The notes: a model not told the origin generated them from the sequence alone. A stretch of 64,000 nt of DNA from G963717155 sp963717155 (GCA_963717155.1 OY970326.1:3596001-3660000); one strand, 5' to 3'. Shown: positions 55,698 through 64,000, numbered from the stretch's first letter. Translations and numbers: made by a program.

Positions 55698-57200
55698 TCA
55701 TGCTTGCCAGTCGGGCGAGTCGTCTTCCCATGAGAGGCCCGGGCAGGTGATGGTGCCGGAGTTGATGCGGAGGTTGTCCCAGGCGACCTTGACTTCCTGG
55801 TGGGCAAAGCGGTCGCCGAGGCTCGAGGCTTCGAGGTCGATGATCGCCGGATCGAGAGTGGTTGGGCCGGAGGCGATAGGCACCCAGCCGGTGGTGCCGA
55901 GGTAGGAGGCGACCGCGGTGGTGCCGTCGCGTTGAAGACGAAGCGTCCCGGCGGGGTCGAGCGTCGGCAGCTCGGAGACGCTCGGCGCGATGAACGAGGC
56001 GTAGTCCTCGCCCCAGGTTTGGCTCTCGCGGAAGACTTGGGGTCCCGGCCCGATCGCGTTGAGTGTCGCGGTGATGCCGTTTGTCGCGGGCCACTCGAGG
56101 AGCTTGTAGTCGGCCTGCACGTCGAAGTCGCCAACCAGCTTGCAGACCGTTCCCCATCCGGCGTTGATGTTGTTGTACGGGCCGCCCCGCTCGGCGTCCG
56201 CCGCGACCGTCTCGACGAGCTGCCCGTCCTCGACGCTCGTCGCCGTGCCGCCACCGAGCTCGAACGCGTGCCCTAGCGGATCGGCGTAGTAACTCCGGTC
56301 GAAGGTGTCTACGTACGGCGCACGCAGCGGCGAGAGGTCGACCGGCTTGCCATGCAGCGCCATCACCGACAGCGTGCACCCCGCGCTCTTGAACCTGCAA
56401 CTGCGAAACACGATCGAGTGCCCATCAGGAGACCACGACGGATCGAGCTGATCGCTTCTGCCAAGCGCGGAGAGGCGCTGGGTGCCTGTGCCGTTGGCAA
56501 GCACGCTCCAGATGTTCGTGCCGGCCTTAAGCTCGCCCGACACGTACGCCAGGCGTCCTCCCGACGGAGCCCAGGCAGGCTCAAACTGGTCGCCCCCACC
56601 CACCGTCACCTGCCTCAGGGCACCTCCCTGCATGTTCATGACCCAGACATGCTTCCCACGAGCGCCGCGGTTGCTCGAGAACGCAATCAGACGCCCGCTC
56701 GGAGAGATCGCCGGATACCGGTCGCTCGCAGGATTGATCGTGAGATCGACCTCGCCGCTGCCATCGACACCGACACGCCGGATGTCCCAGTTCCCACCGA
56801 CCTGCGACTCGTACAGGATGAACCGCCCATCGGCCGTGAACCGCGGATCATCCGCATACGCACCATCGCGGGTGACCTGCACGACACCCGAGCCATCCGC
56901 GTTCATCACATAGATCTCCATAAAGCCCGAGCGGTCGCTCGCAAACGCGATCCGCTTCCCGTCGGCCGACCAACTCGGCGTGATGTCCGCGTGCGGGTCG
57001 TTCGTCAGATCGACCCGCCCCGAGCCATCAGCCGCGGAAACGTAGATCTCCCGATTGTCGATGAACGTCAACGTCCACGAAGAGTTCTGCCTCGACGAGA
57101 ACACGATCTCCCCCGGCGACCCAGGGAAACTCGCACGCCCAGCAGGAGCGACTCCGAAAAGCAGCCCGCATCCGACCGCACCGAGCATCCCAACGCGCAT
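55698..57200 (-). CDS. Exported TolB/PD40 beta-propeller protein with C-terminal lectin-like domain
   Basis: 500 aa from ATG 57200 (ATG 57305 is an alternative). The start is placed after the leader shared with the SARP-SBP gene and gives the signal peptide MRVGMLGAVGCGLLFGVAPAGRA. PD40 repeats follow: ITPSWSADGKRIAFASDRSGFMEIYVMNADGS, YPAISPSGRLIAFSSNRG, LDPSWSPDGHSIVF. From about residue 300 a concanavalin-like domain (YADPLGHAFELGGGTATSVEDGQLVE, WGEDYASFIAP) follows. Likely a secreted carbohydrate- or peptide-binding surface protein. Shared leader suggests control by the SARP-SBP regulator. Confidence 0.82.
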   Translation of the reverse strand: MRVGMLGAVGCGLLFGVAPAGRASFPGSPGEIVFSSRQNSSWTLTFIDNREIYVSAADGSGRVDLTNDPHADITPSWSADGKRIAFASDRSGFMEIYVMNADGSGVVQVTRDGAYADDPRFTADGRFILYESQVGGNWDIRRVGVDGSGEVDLTINPASDRYPAISPSGRLIAFSSNRGARGKHVWVMNMQGGALRQVTVGGGDQFEPAWAPSGGRLAYVSGELKAGTNIWSVLANGTGTQRLSALGRSDQLDPSWSPDGHSIVFRSCRFKSAGCTLSVMALHGKPVDLSPLRAPYVDTFDRSYYADPLGHAFELGGGTATSVEDGQLVETVAADAERGGPYNNINAGWGTVCKLVGDFDVQADYKLLEWPATNGITATLNAIGPGPQVFRESQTWGEDYASFIAPSVSELPTLDPAGTLRLQRDGTTAVASYLGTTGWVPIASGPTTLDPAIIDLEASSLGDRFAHQEVKVAWDNLRINSGTITCPGLSWEDDSPDWQA

Positions 57201-57251
57201 CCAGCGGCGGCCCGCACTGCAGCAACTCCCAGCGCCCACTGAACCCCTCGA

Positions 57252-57385
57252 GCCAGCCCCTCCTCGCTGCGACCACGCCGAGAGCACCACCGCCAACCTC
57301 CACATAGCGACAATAGGCTCAAGCACGCGCGACAGTAGCGACCCCACCGCGCAGAGTCGAGCCCGACGCCCATCCTTAACCGACC
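57252..57385 (-). promoter_or_regulatory. Leader shared with the SARP-SBP gene; paired TGTCGC sites
   Basis: Reverse complement closely matches 37859-37985. TGTCGC occurs at 57329-57334 and 57307-57312 (minus strand), 22 bp apart as in the other copy, and the intervening G-G/C-T-A/G-CTTGAGC is also kept. It lies 52-185 bases upstream of ATG 57200. Confidence 0.6.
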
Positions 57386-57640
57386 GCCAACGCATCGCAT
57401 CAGCGATGCAGACCGCGCGCATAGGTGACTCGAACTCGGATTCGATCGACGACCTAGCTGACGATCCCGAGCCCGGAAGCGAGGCGGCCTCGCGCGTTCT
57501 TCTCGGGTTGGCTGGCACCTCGCGCATTCGCTTACTCTCGTGGTTAGGGGGCGTGTCTCCGATCCAGAGGCCCCCTTGTCGATGTTCGAATGCGCGGCCG
57601 GATGGAGTGTGATGGAGCGGCCCGGTCATCGCTGCGGCGC

Positions 57641-57688
57641 TCATTTGATGGCCCAGTCGGGTGAGTCGTCCTCCCACCAGGGGGCTCC
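57641..57688 (-). pseudogene. C-terminal remnant of a TolB/PD40-lectin paralogue
   Basis: Reads GAPWWEDDSPDWAIK then stop. The intact gene at 55698 ends LSWEDDSPDWQA. The shared WEDDSPDW and nucleotide similarity over about 40 bases indicate a duplicate whose body was replaced, at the next base, by the arm-type repeat. Confidence 0.5.
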
Positions 57689-57762
57689 GTGTGCCACGCG
57701 TGGGCCAATCTGCGCGGCGCCGGCGCCGCTCGGAGGCGCGCGGAGGCGCCTCACGGGGTGTT
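57689..57762 (+). repeat. Arm-type repeat, copy 5
   Basis: GTGTGCCACGCGTGGGCCA (57689-57707), then AATCTGCGCGGCGCCGGCGCCGC and GAGGCGCGCGGAGGCGC, matching the right half of the copy at 6491. The left TGGTTGAG part is absent. It begins exactly where the TolB paralogue remnant stops. Confidence 0.6.
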
Positions 57763-57859
57763 GACGCCAACGCTTCGCCTACGCGGACAGCACGCCGCCG
57801 CCGGTCCTCGTCGAGCTTCACGAATGCGTTCGTGCTCCTCGCGGCCTGCGTCTGGCGGC

Positions 57860-58324
57860 CTACGGCTGGTACGGCGGCGCGACGCCCCAGCCCCAACGCG
57901 GCACCGGCGCGTGCTCGAGAACTTCGCCGTCTGGCTGGGAGTTGTGGACGGCGAGACGGGAGCCCCACTCGGCATAGCCCATGATCGCGGCCCGGAACTC
58001 TGGATCGGCGGGCAGCTCGACATCATCAGCCGCGGCGCTGAGCAGGGTGACGAACCGCAGACGCTGCTCGGGTGTGATCGATAGCCCGCGGTGGCGGCCG
58101 AGCATCCGCTCGTAGCCTCCCAGCTCCTCGGTGTAGTCAGCGGAGCCACCCATCACCTCGCACCACCAGCTCGTCGCGTGCTGGCGATGCTGCTCGCCAA
58201 CCTTGCCGCCGAACACCGGGCCCAGCAACTCGTCCCGCTCGACGAGGTCGTAGAAGCGGTTCAGCCACCGGGCGAACGCAGCTCGCTCGCCTCCCCACTC
58301 ATACACCGTCGGAGGGACATCCAT
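57860..58324 (-). CDS. Truncated haemoglobin, group II type
   Basis: 154 aa. VYEWGGERAAFARWLNRFYDLVERDELLGPVFGG, then QHATSWWCEVMGGSADYTEELGGYERMLGRHRGLSITPEQRLRFVTLL, shows the 2/2 globin fold with the F-helix His in GRHRGL and Trp-rich distal segments. Such GlbO-like proteins bind oxygen or handle NO and peroxide. Monocistronic and intact. Confidence 0.85.
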   Translation of the reverse strand: MDVPPTVYEWGGERAAFARWLNRFYDLVERDELLGPVFGGKVGEQHRQHATSWWCEVMGGSADYTEELGGYERMLGRHRGLSITPEQRLRFVTLLSAAADDVELPADPEFRAAIMGYAEWGSRLAVHNSQPDGEVLEHAPVPRWGWGVAPPYQP

Positions 58325-58726
58325 GTGTGGACGATACCCCCGGGGCGCGCCGCCCCCTCCCTGCCGAGTTGTCGACCCGCGTGCTGGACTGGTGCCGCTC
58401 GATCACGACGAAGATCGCCTGATCGACCCCACTGCTGCGACTCCGGGCTTGGGATCGAGCTGCTTGGCGGTCTCGCACGACATCAGCAAGATGCGCAGTG
58501 ACCAGCCACCATCCAGTAGTTCACGGTTCGGCCTCCGGATCAACACCATCGCGTTCCCTCCCGTCGCGAAGATTATGCGGACCACCTTCGTGTCCGGTCA
58601 CTGGTCGGCGTGGCAGGCGGCACGCGTCGAGGTCATCCAGGCCGGCGGCGATCGCACCAGTCGTAACGATGCCGTGGATTCCGAAGCGGCGGAGCTCGAC
58701 CTGGAGCCTTGACTAGGCTGAGCAGG
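58325..58726. other. Intergenic region
   Basis: About 400 bases. Two overlapping open frames of 60-130 codons on opposite strands do not resemble known proteins and lack ribosome sites. No repeat or terminator seen. Confidence 0.4.
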
Positions 58727-59230
58727 GTGAACGCGACCGTGATCCTCGAGCCGTGGGGTAACGGTGACTTGCCGCTACTCGAGCGGCTGATGGGCGATCC
58801 GCGCGTGACCGAGCACCTTGGCGGCCCTGAGAGCCCGGGCAAGCTGCGTGAGCGTCAGGGCCGCTACGAGCGTCTCGAGGGCGGCGATCGCATGTTCAAG
58901 ATCGTCGATGTTGCCAGCGGCGCCGGTGTCGGCTCGGTCGGCTTCTGGAAAAAGGAATGGCGCGGCGAGCAGGTCTACGAGGTTGGCTGGATGGTCGTGC
59001 CGGAGTTCCAGGGCCGCGGGATCGCGGCGTCGGCCACTGCGCGGGCGATCGAGCTCGCGAAGCGCGAGGACAAGCACCGCTTCATGCATGCTTTTCCGAA
59101 CGTCGACAACGCTCCGTCGAACGCGATCTGCCGAAAGCTCGGGTTCGAGCTGCTCGAGGCGTGCGAGTTCGAGTTCCCGAAGGGGCACTTCATGACCTGC
59201 AACGACTGGCGTCTCGACCTGCGCACCTAG
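58727..59230 (+). CDS. GNAT (RimJ/RimL-type) N-acetyltransferase
   Basis: 167 aa from GTG 58727. VILEPWGNGDLPLLERLMGDPRVTEHLGGPES is the RimJ/RimL N-terminus, VGWMVVPEFQGRGIAASATARAIELA the acetyl-CoA loop (Q-x-x-G-x-A/G), and FPNVDNAPSNAICRKLGFELL the closing block. Substrate unknown. A TTG start six codons upstream is possible. Confidence 0.85.
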   Translation: MNATVILEPWGNGDLPLLERLMGDPRVTEHLGGPESPGKLRERQGRYERLEGGDRMFKIVDVASGAGVGSVGFWKKEWRGEQVYEVGWMVVPEFQGRGIAASATARAIELAKREDKHRFMHAFPNVDNAPSNAICRKLGFELLEACEFEFPKGHFMTCNDWRLDLRT

Positions 59231-59346
59231 CTGAGCGCGCATGCAAAGCGCGCCGCTCCGCTTCCCACGTTGCCGGCCGAACCACCCGCCTGCGGCACTC
59301 GGACGCCTGACCCTCGCGCCCCCAGATCTCAACCTGGAGGTCGGCG

Positions 59347-59511
59347 GTGAACGCCAGGAACGCGGAAGAGGGGTGGGCGCGCTACTCGACCGATTAGCTT
59401 GAGCGCCTGCTCGCGGGGCTGCATGACGAGCGTGGTGTTCCGCTGCCGAGTGTTGTCGCGGAGCTGAAAGCGGAGCTCGCGCGCCGGCGTGATTTGGAGC
59501 CAGAGGCTTAG
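59347..59511 (+). pseudogene. Small gene with in-frame amber codon
   Basis: GTG 59347 has GGAGG six bases upstream. The frame reads VNARNAEEGWARYSTD, then TAG at 59395-59397, then LERLLAGLHDERGVPLPSVVAELKAELARRRD to TAG 59511. The part after the stop is clearly protein-like and amphipathic. Probably a recently inactivated 54-codon gene or a base error. Confidence 0.45.
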
Positions 59512-59587
59512 CCGGCGTCGCGAGTGTACGCTCGTCGCGTGTCTCGGGTCGTTTGGGCGCTGCCGCGAACGGCGTACCAACTGAACA

Positions 59588-59779
59588 ATGCACGCCGACG
59601 CATGGAAGCCGCCCGCGCCGATCCGCGTGATGCTCGCCGTGAACGCTCGGCGCGAGCGCGTCGGCCTCGGCCCGAAGTACGCTCAGATGCGAACGCTGCG
59701 CCCGGACGGGAAGTACGTCTACCACTGGGTCGTTGCCCACCCGGTGAGCACGTCGTTCTCCACCGACCTCGCCAGCTAG
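59588..59779 (+). CDS. Small hypothetical protein, 63 aa
   Basis: MHADAWKPPAPIRVMLAVNA, then PKYAQMRTLRPDGKYVYHWVVAHP. No ribosome site is strong and no family is recognised. The neighbouring frame is also open, so the call is tentative. Confidence 0.35.
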   Translation: MHADAWKPPAPIRVMLAVNARRERVGLGPKYAQMRTLRPDGKYVYHWVVAHPVSTSFSTDLAS

Positions 59780-59906
59780 CTGCGGCGTAGCCAGCCGCGC
59801 GCCCGATACACTTACGAGTGTTTGCTCGCCTGAACCCTCGCGAGCGCCGCGCCGGGTGACCCAACCCCAGTCGCCTCCGGTCCATCACGCGATGCCAGGG
59901 AGGCGA

Positions 59907-60119
59907 GTGACGAATACACCGACGGTGTATGACTGGGAGCGCGAGGCCCACCTTTACGCGGCCGTCAGTGACGACCGTGGCGTCCGCCGCGCCTGGGGAG
60001 TGAGGCCCGTCGCCGACGGCGAGCTCAAGATCTTCATGACTCGGCGAATGGCCGACGAGTACGCCGAGCTGTACAACCTCGGCGAGGTGGTCGCAGTCGA
60101 CGTCCTCACGCATGGCTGA
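59907..60119 (+). CDS. Small hypothetical protein, 70 aa
   Basis: GTG 59907 follows AGGGAGGCGA. MTNTPTVYDWEREAHLYAAV, then RRAWGVRPVADGELKIFMTRRMADEYAELYNLGEVVAVDVLTHG. Balanced composition and a good ribosome site support a real gene. No family recognised. Confidence 0.55.
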   Translation: MTNTPTVYDWEREAHLYAAVSDDRGVRRAWGVRPVADGELKIFMTRRMADEYAELYNLGEVVAVDVLTHG

Positions 60120-60364
60120 ACGCGTGGCAGCTGCACCGCACCGCATGGATGGAACGCGCGTGAGGGTCATCGCCAGCTTTCCCAACATCAATCGGGTGAA
60201 GGTCGGCGACGTCGGCGTGAGCCGCGATTCGAGTTGATGGACGACGGCACGTTCGCCTACTTGGTCGCGTTCGAGGATGCCGTGTCGCTATGGGTGCTGG
60301 GCAAATACCTCGGGGATGCCTGAAGCCGCAGCGAACAGGCGTTCGGTCGGCTACGATCGCGCCC

Positions 60365-60652
60365 GTGACGGACATGCGCGCCACTGATCGGCTGCTCCGG
60401 TTCATCGGTGAGCGCACCGCCGCGATCATGGACGGATCGTCCAACACCGTCGTCTTCGCGGAGGAGATCAACGAGGCCGTCCGCGAACTCCAGCGTCGCG
60501 GTGACACGCTCGTGGGCGGCCGTGACGTGCAAGCCGTCGCGACTGCAGCCTTTCGCTGGCTCGAGAAGTACCGCGGCCTCGAACTCGGTGCCGATGACGA
60601 ACTCGCTCACGCGATCGAGCGCCTTGAGAACGCGATCGGTGGCGCTAGTTAA
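60365..60652 (+). CDS. Small helical hypothetical protein, 95 aa
   Basis: GTG 60365: VTDMRATDRLLRFIGERTAA, then VFAEEINEAVRELQRRGDTL and FRWLEKYRGLELGADDELAHAIERL. Mostly amphipathic helices, soluble. An alternative start lies upstream in the same frame. Function unknown. Confidence 0.5.
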   Translation: MTDMRATDRLLRFIGERTAAIMDGSSNTVVFAEEINEAVRELQRRGDTLVGGRDVQAVATAAFRWLEKYRGLELGADDELAHAIERLENAIGGAS

Positions 60653-60765
60653 CCTGCTCAGGCCCAAGGACAGACCGGGTCCTGCTCCGCTTGTCTGTAG
60701 CGCTTAGCCCAGTTGCCTACTGAGTAACCATAGTCATCGAAGGATTGGGCGGACCTTCGAGGCGT

Positions 60766-60867
60766 ATGTTCGCGGTGCCTGAGATCGGAACGTGTCCGGT
60801 GTGTGGCCGGCGCATCACACTTCTTCGAGCGGCGACGGGCGGGGAGCCTAGTGCTCTGGACGCATAA
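60766..60867 (+). CDS. Very short zinc-finger-like open frame, 33 aa
   Basis: MFAVPEIGTCPVCGRRITLL then RAATGGEPSALDA. CPVCG is half of a zinc ribbon, with no second Cys pair before the stop. It may be chance. The rest of the 60653-61148 interval shows only the hairpin at 61096. Confidence 0.2.
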   Translation: MFAVPEIGTCPVCGRRITLLRAATGGEPSALDA

Positions 60868-61095
60868 CAACGCCACGAAGTCACGCTGCCCAGGGTACTG
60901 GCGCCCGGCCGGTCAAAGGCTCACGACCCGCCAGGTGGGATGGCGCAAGATCACCCAAGGGGACGACGCTTCGCACTGACTGAACTCGTGACGGCAGACA
61001 CCTAGAGACTTCCTGGTGTCGGCCGAGCGTCCAGTCGCATGTACGCGATGGGCAGCGGTCTGCGCAACCGCAGGCGGCCGCAGCCCATGCGCGAG

Positions 61096-61134
61096 CCGCC
61101 ACCCGGGCTCAGGCCCGGGTGGCGGTGTGCTTTT
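61096..61134 (+). terminator. Strong hairpin with T-run
   Basis: CCGCCACCCGGGC (61096-61108), loop TCAG, GCCCGGGTGGCGG (61113-61125): a perfect 13-bp stem. TGTGC then TTTT (61131-61134) follows on the plus strand. It lies 15 bases past the convergent FtsX-type gene stop, so it may stop transcription from both sides. Confidence 0.65.
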
Positions 61135-61148
61135 CGACGCGGGTTGAC

Positions 61149-63686
61149 TTACTCGTACTGGAGTGCCTCGAGCACGTTGAGCCGGGAGGCGCGGCGAGCG
61201 GGCAGTAGCGCTGCCAGCACGCCGGCGATCACGGCGACGACGGCGAAGACCGCGAGTTGCGTGAGGGGCACGTGGAAGGACATGCCCTGGCTCGCGAACG
61301 CGCGGGTCAGGATCCCGGCTAGGAAGAGGCCGAGCGGGAGCCCGAGTGCGGCTCCGATCAGGGCCGTGATGATGCTCTCGTGTCGGATCATGCGCCGTAC
61401 CTTGCGGCGGCTCATGCCGACGGCTCGCAGCATCCCGATCTCGCGTGTCCGTTCGAACACGGACAGCACGAGCGTGTTGACCATTCCGAACAGGCTGACG
61501 ATGACCGACAGCGCGAGAAACGCGTAGAACACGACCAGCACCTGCTTGACGGCATTTGTCTGGATCGTGATCCAGGACGCCTTCGTGTCGACGGTCACGT
61601 CCGTGAACGGTGTGACTGCGTGTGTCAGCGCGTGGGTAGTGCGCGGGCTCGCGCCCGTGGACGTGTTGACGAACGTGAACGTGTTGCTCGGATTGGGGAA
61701 CGTGTGATCGAAGGCGGCGCGTGAGATGAGCACGCCCTCGAGGACGGGCTGGAACTTGGGGTGGTAGGTGGCGCGGATGTGGAACGTGCGTTTCACGCCC
61801 GCCGAGGTTTCGATCGTGATGGGGTCGCCGACCGAGAGGTGGTGGCTCTTGGCGTAGGTGGTGTCCACGATGGCGCCGTTGCCGAGGTGGGCGAGCACGG
61901 TGTCGGAGCCGTCCTTCCAGGCGAAGCGGTAGACCTTCGCGATCGTGGCGCCATCGATGCCCGCGACCGACTCGGTCGCTCCGAGGATGCGTGCCTTGTC
62001 AGCGCGAACGCCGGAGACCGACGTAACGCCGCGAACGGCTGCGAGTGCGGAGCCCGTCGCCTTTGAGATGGAGGTCGAGCCCGAGCTCTCGCTCGCGTGG
62101 ATGACGTAGTCGGCTGTGATCTGGCGGCCGAGGTCGCCCTTGGTCGACGATTCGAGGCCGGCTGCGAGCGTGGCCACGAAGGTCACGAGCGCGAGACCGA
62201 TCATGAGTGCCGCAGCCGTCGCGGCCGTCCGCGCAGGGTTGCGTGTGGAGTTCGCCGCTGCGAGCCGACCGGGTGAGCCGCCGACGAGGCGTGCGGGGAT
62301 CCCGAGGAAGCGCGCGAGCGGCGGTACGAGGTAGCTGGACATCATGGCTACGCCGATGAAGAGCAGTAGCGTGCCGCCGGCGGCCGGGATCAGCACGCTC
62401 TTGGGATCGCCGCCGCCGAACACGCCCGCGGCGATTGTGACGATCGCGAGGATCGTCACGCCTGCTGCCAGGATCGGCTTGTAGCGAGCGAACCGAGCGG
62501 GCGGTAGGACGGCCGCCTCGCGTACGGCCGAGATCGGGGGTACGCGCGTGGCTCGCATCGCCGGGAAGAGGCCGGCGATGACCGTCACGAGCGTTCCGAC
62601 CACGAGCGAGACGACGATCGTCCGCGATTCGACAACGGTACTGGCCTTCGGCAGTCCGGAGAACAGCGCGTCCATGGCCTTCGCGAGCCCGAACCCGAGC
62701 ACGAGCCCGACGATCGAGGCGAACACACCGATCACGAAGCTCTCGAGTAGCACCGAGCGCATCACCTGTCGTCTCGATGCGCCGAGCGTTCGCAGCGTCG
62801 CGAACTCTCGTGTCCGCTGGGCGACCGTCATCGAGATGGTGTTGAAGATCACGAACGAGCCGACGAATAGGGCGATCGCGGCGAACGCGAGCAGAAGATA
62901 CCGGACGAACTCGGTGCCCCCGGCGATGGCCTTGTAGTCCGAGGTCGCCTGCTGGTGGGCCGTGCGTACCTGTGCGGTGGCCGGTAGCAGCGGTTCGATG
63001 CTGCGGGCCAAGCGCGCCTGTGATGTGCCCGGCTCGGCGACCACCGAGATGCTGTCGAAGCGGCCTGACTTCCCGAGCAGCTGCTGCATCTCCTGGACGC
63101 CGAAGGCTGCGATCGTCGCGCTGCCGGTAGAGACGCCGGCGAACTCGATCAGGCCGGTGATCGTGTACCGGTGCACGGGGCCACTGGCCTTGGCATCGAT
63201 GCTGTCGCCGACCTTGTAGTGGAGCTTGGCGGCCATCGCGGAGCCGATCACGATCTCGCCGGGATGCGTGGCCCAGGTGCCGGCGGTCAGGCTCAGTGGG
63301 TTGAATCGCGCGTCGGCGGGGTCGATGCCGAAGCCGAGTTGCGGGCCTCCGTCCCCGATCGCCTTGCCGTCTCGGCCGACGAGCTTGACGGTGTCGAACA
63401 GGAACCTGCCGGCGGCGGCCTCGACGCCCGGCAACGCCTTCACCTGCGGGAGCAGCGAGGCGGGAACGGTGGGGTTGGTGGCGGCACCGGTCACGATCTG
63501 GCGCCCGGAGATGACCACACTCGTCTGCTTGTACGGCGTTGAGAAGACGCCGTCGAACGCCTTGTGCACGGTGTCGGTGAAGATGAACGTCCCGCTCACC
63601 ATGCCGACGCCGAGCACGATCGCGAACGCGGTGAGGATGGCGCGGAGCTTGCGGCCGAGTAGGCCTTTGAGGGCGACGGTGATCAT
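61149..63686 (-). CDS. ABC transporter permease, FtsX/MacB type, double module
   Basis: 845 aa. N-terminal transmembrane helix (LTAFAIVLGVGMVSGTFIF), a periplasmic MacB_PCD-like domain, a first FtsX block (LLLAFAAIALFVGSFVIFNTISMTVAQRTREFATLRTLGASRRQVM), a second periplasmic domain, and a final FtsX block (TLVLSVFERTREIGMLRAVGMSRRKVRRMIRHESII) ending VLEALQYE. Such double-module permeases with a LolD-like ATPase export peptides or lipids or signal mechanically. ATGA overlap with the upstream ATPase gene. Confidence 0.9.
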   Translation of the reverse strand: MITVALKGLLGRKLRAILTAFAIVLGVGMVSGTFIFTDTVHKAFDGVFSTPYKQTSVVISGRQIVTGAATNPTVPASLLPQVKALPGVEAAAGRFLFDTVKLVGRDGKAIGDGGPQLGFGIDPADARFNPLSLTAGTWATHPGEIVIGSAMAAKLHYKVGDSIDAKASGPVHRYTITGLIEFAGVSTGSATIAAFGVQEMQQLLGKSGRFDSISVVAEPGTSQARLARSIEPLLPATAQVRTAHQQATSDYKAIAGGTEFVRYLLLAFAAIALFVGSFVIFNTISMTVAQRTREFATLRTLGASRRQVMRSVLLESFVIGVFASIVGLVLGFGLAKAMDALFSGLPKASTVVESRTIVVSLVVGTLVTVIAGLFPAMRATRVPPISAVREAAVLPPARFARYKPILAAGVTILAIVTIAAGVFGGGDPKSVLIPAAGGTLLLFIGVAMMSSYLVPPLARFLGIPARLVGGSPGRLAAANSTRNPARTAATAAALMIGLALVTFVATLAAGLESSTKGDLGRQITADYVIHASESSGSTSISKATGSALAAVRGVTSVSGVRADKARILGATESVAGIDGATIAKVYRFAWKDGSDTVLAHLGNGAIVDTTYAKSHHLSVGDPITIETSAGVKRTFHIRATYHPKFQPVLEGVLISRAAFDHTFPNPSNTFTFVNTSTGASPRTTHALTHAVTPFTDVTVDTKASWITIQTNAVKQVLVVFYAFLALSVIVSLFGMVNTLVLSVFERTREIGMLRAVGMSRRKVRRMIRHESIITALIGAALGLPLGLFLAGILTRAFASQGMSFHVPLTQLAVFAVVAVIAGVLAALLPARRASRLNVLEALQYE

Positions 63687-64000
63687 CGTGCACTCACCTC
63701 CTGCATCACGGAAAGCACCTCGGCAGCCGTCGAGCTGCGGATTTCCCTGACGATCTCGCCGTCGGCCAGGAAGAGGATGCGGTCGGCGCGGGCTGCGGCC
63801 TGAGCGTCGTGGGTGACCATGACGGTCGTCTGGCCGAGCTCGTCGACGGAGTGGCGAAGCACGTCGAGCACGCCCTTGCTGGTTTGCGAGTCGAGATTGC
63901 CGGTGGGCTCGTCGGCGAATAGGACGGACGGCCTCGAGAGCAGCGCGCGCGCGATCGACACGCGCTGCTGCTGTCCGCCGGAGAGCTGAGAGGGGCGGTG
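63683..64000 (-). CDS. ABC transporter ATP-binding protein (MacB/LolD type), partial
   Basis: Only the C-terminal 105 or so residues are in the window; the gene continues past the right edge. The minus strand reads LSGGQQQRVSIARALLSRPSVLFADEPTGNLDSQTSKGVLDVL (signature and Walker B), then TVMVTHDAQAAARADRILFLADGEIV. DEPTGNLDS is the typical LolD/MacB-class Walker B. Partner of the FtsX-type permease that follows it. Confidence 0.9.
   Translation of the reverse strand, partial: HRPSQLSGGQQQRVSIARALLSRPSVLFADEPTGNLDSQTSKGVLDVLRHSVDELGQTTVMVTHDAQAAARADRILFLADGEIVREIRSSTAAEVLSVMQEVSAR

Noticed and set aside
61999..63693. 564-codon minus-strand frame overlapping the FtsX-type gene
   Set aside because: Same-strand frame-shifted shadow, extremely Arg/His-rich, while the permease frame shows membrane helices and FtsX blocks.

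Overview
The window is GC-rich DNA from an actinobacterium. Gene style suggests the class Thermoleophilia (Solirubrobacterales/Gaiellales-like): SARP/BTAD regulators fused to solute-binding domains, an nSTAND1-WD40 protein, CSLREA and TolB-like exported proteins, and many GTG/TTG starts. This placement is inference; there is no rRNA or housekeeping marker here. No intact tRNA, rRNA or CRISPR array was found. Several genes carry single-base frameshifts while many very long genes are intact, so the region mixes decaying accessory DNA with possible local sequence errors.

Layout. (1) 1-5.7 kb: a defence-like run of a PLD-family protein, an SF2 helicase and an SNF2 helicase cut off after about 145 codons and joined to the tail of an unrelated alpha/beta hydrolase. 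(2) 5.7-6.7 kb: a mobile-element scar with an IS1380-type transposase remnant, the 3' part of a tRNA-Thr and copies of a repeat built on GTGTGCCA-N3-GTGTGCCA. (3) 6.7-17.4 kb: a frameshifted DUF2252 gene, a multiply frameshifted BNR-repeat gene, small membrane and TPR proteins, and a large exported CSLREA/RTX protein. (4) 17.8-27.8 kb: a catabolic island of visibly lower GC. It holds a DapA-family lyase, a complete polar amino-acid-type ABC transporter, an enolase-superfamily enzyme, a DUF3830 protein, an M20-like protein, a creatininase-family protein, a LacI regulator and a convergent amidohydrolase. A sigma70-like promoter with an overlapping inverted repeat lies in front.

(5) 28-41.5 kb: an HNH-type protein, an epimerase, and two large paralogous membrane regulators (1113 and about 1152 aa). 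Each joins a cytoplasmic SARP winged helix plus BTAD domain, one transmembrane helix, a beta-propeller and an extracellular peptide-binding (SBP_bac_5) domain. Between them are a Tat-exported NTF2-like protein, a relaxase remnant, a glyoxalase-like protein, fragments of GMC oxidoreductase and GNAT genes, and the broken 5' end of a third SARP gene. (6) 41.6-43.5 kb: a second mobile scar with the same tRNA-Thr fragment in the same orientation, abutting an alpha/beta hydrolase that has lost its N-terminus. (7) 43.6-48.1 kb: a translationally coupled SIR2 + nSTAND1-WD40 pair, a likely abortive-infection type defence operon. (8) 48.3-64 kb: a beta-helix protein, DUF4242 protein, GST-like protein, LAL-type LuxR regulator, an IS3 element, a TolB/PD40-lectin protein, a truncated haemoglobin, a GNAT, small proteins, and an FtsX/MacB-type ABC exporter whose ATPase runs off the window.

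Most notable links. The leader before the second SARP-SBP gene (about 37860-37985) recurs in inverted orientation before the TolB/PD40-lectin gene (about 57252-57385). In both copies two TGTCGC hexamers lie exactly 22 bp apart, the kind of direct-repeat spacing SARP regulators use. Together with the single-chain sensor architecture this suggests a one-component extracellular-peptide sensing regulon.
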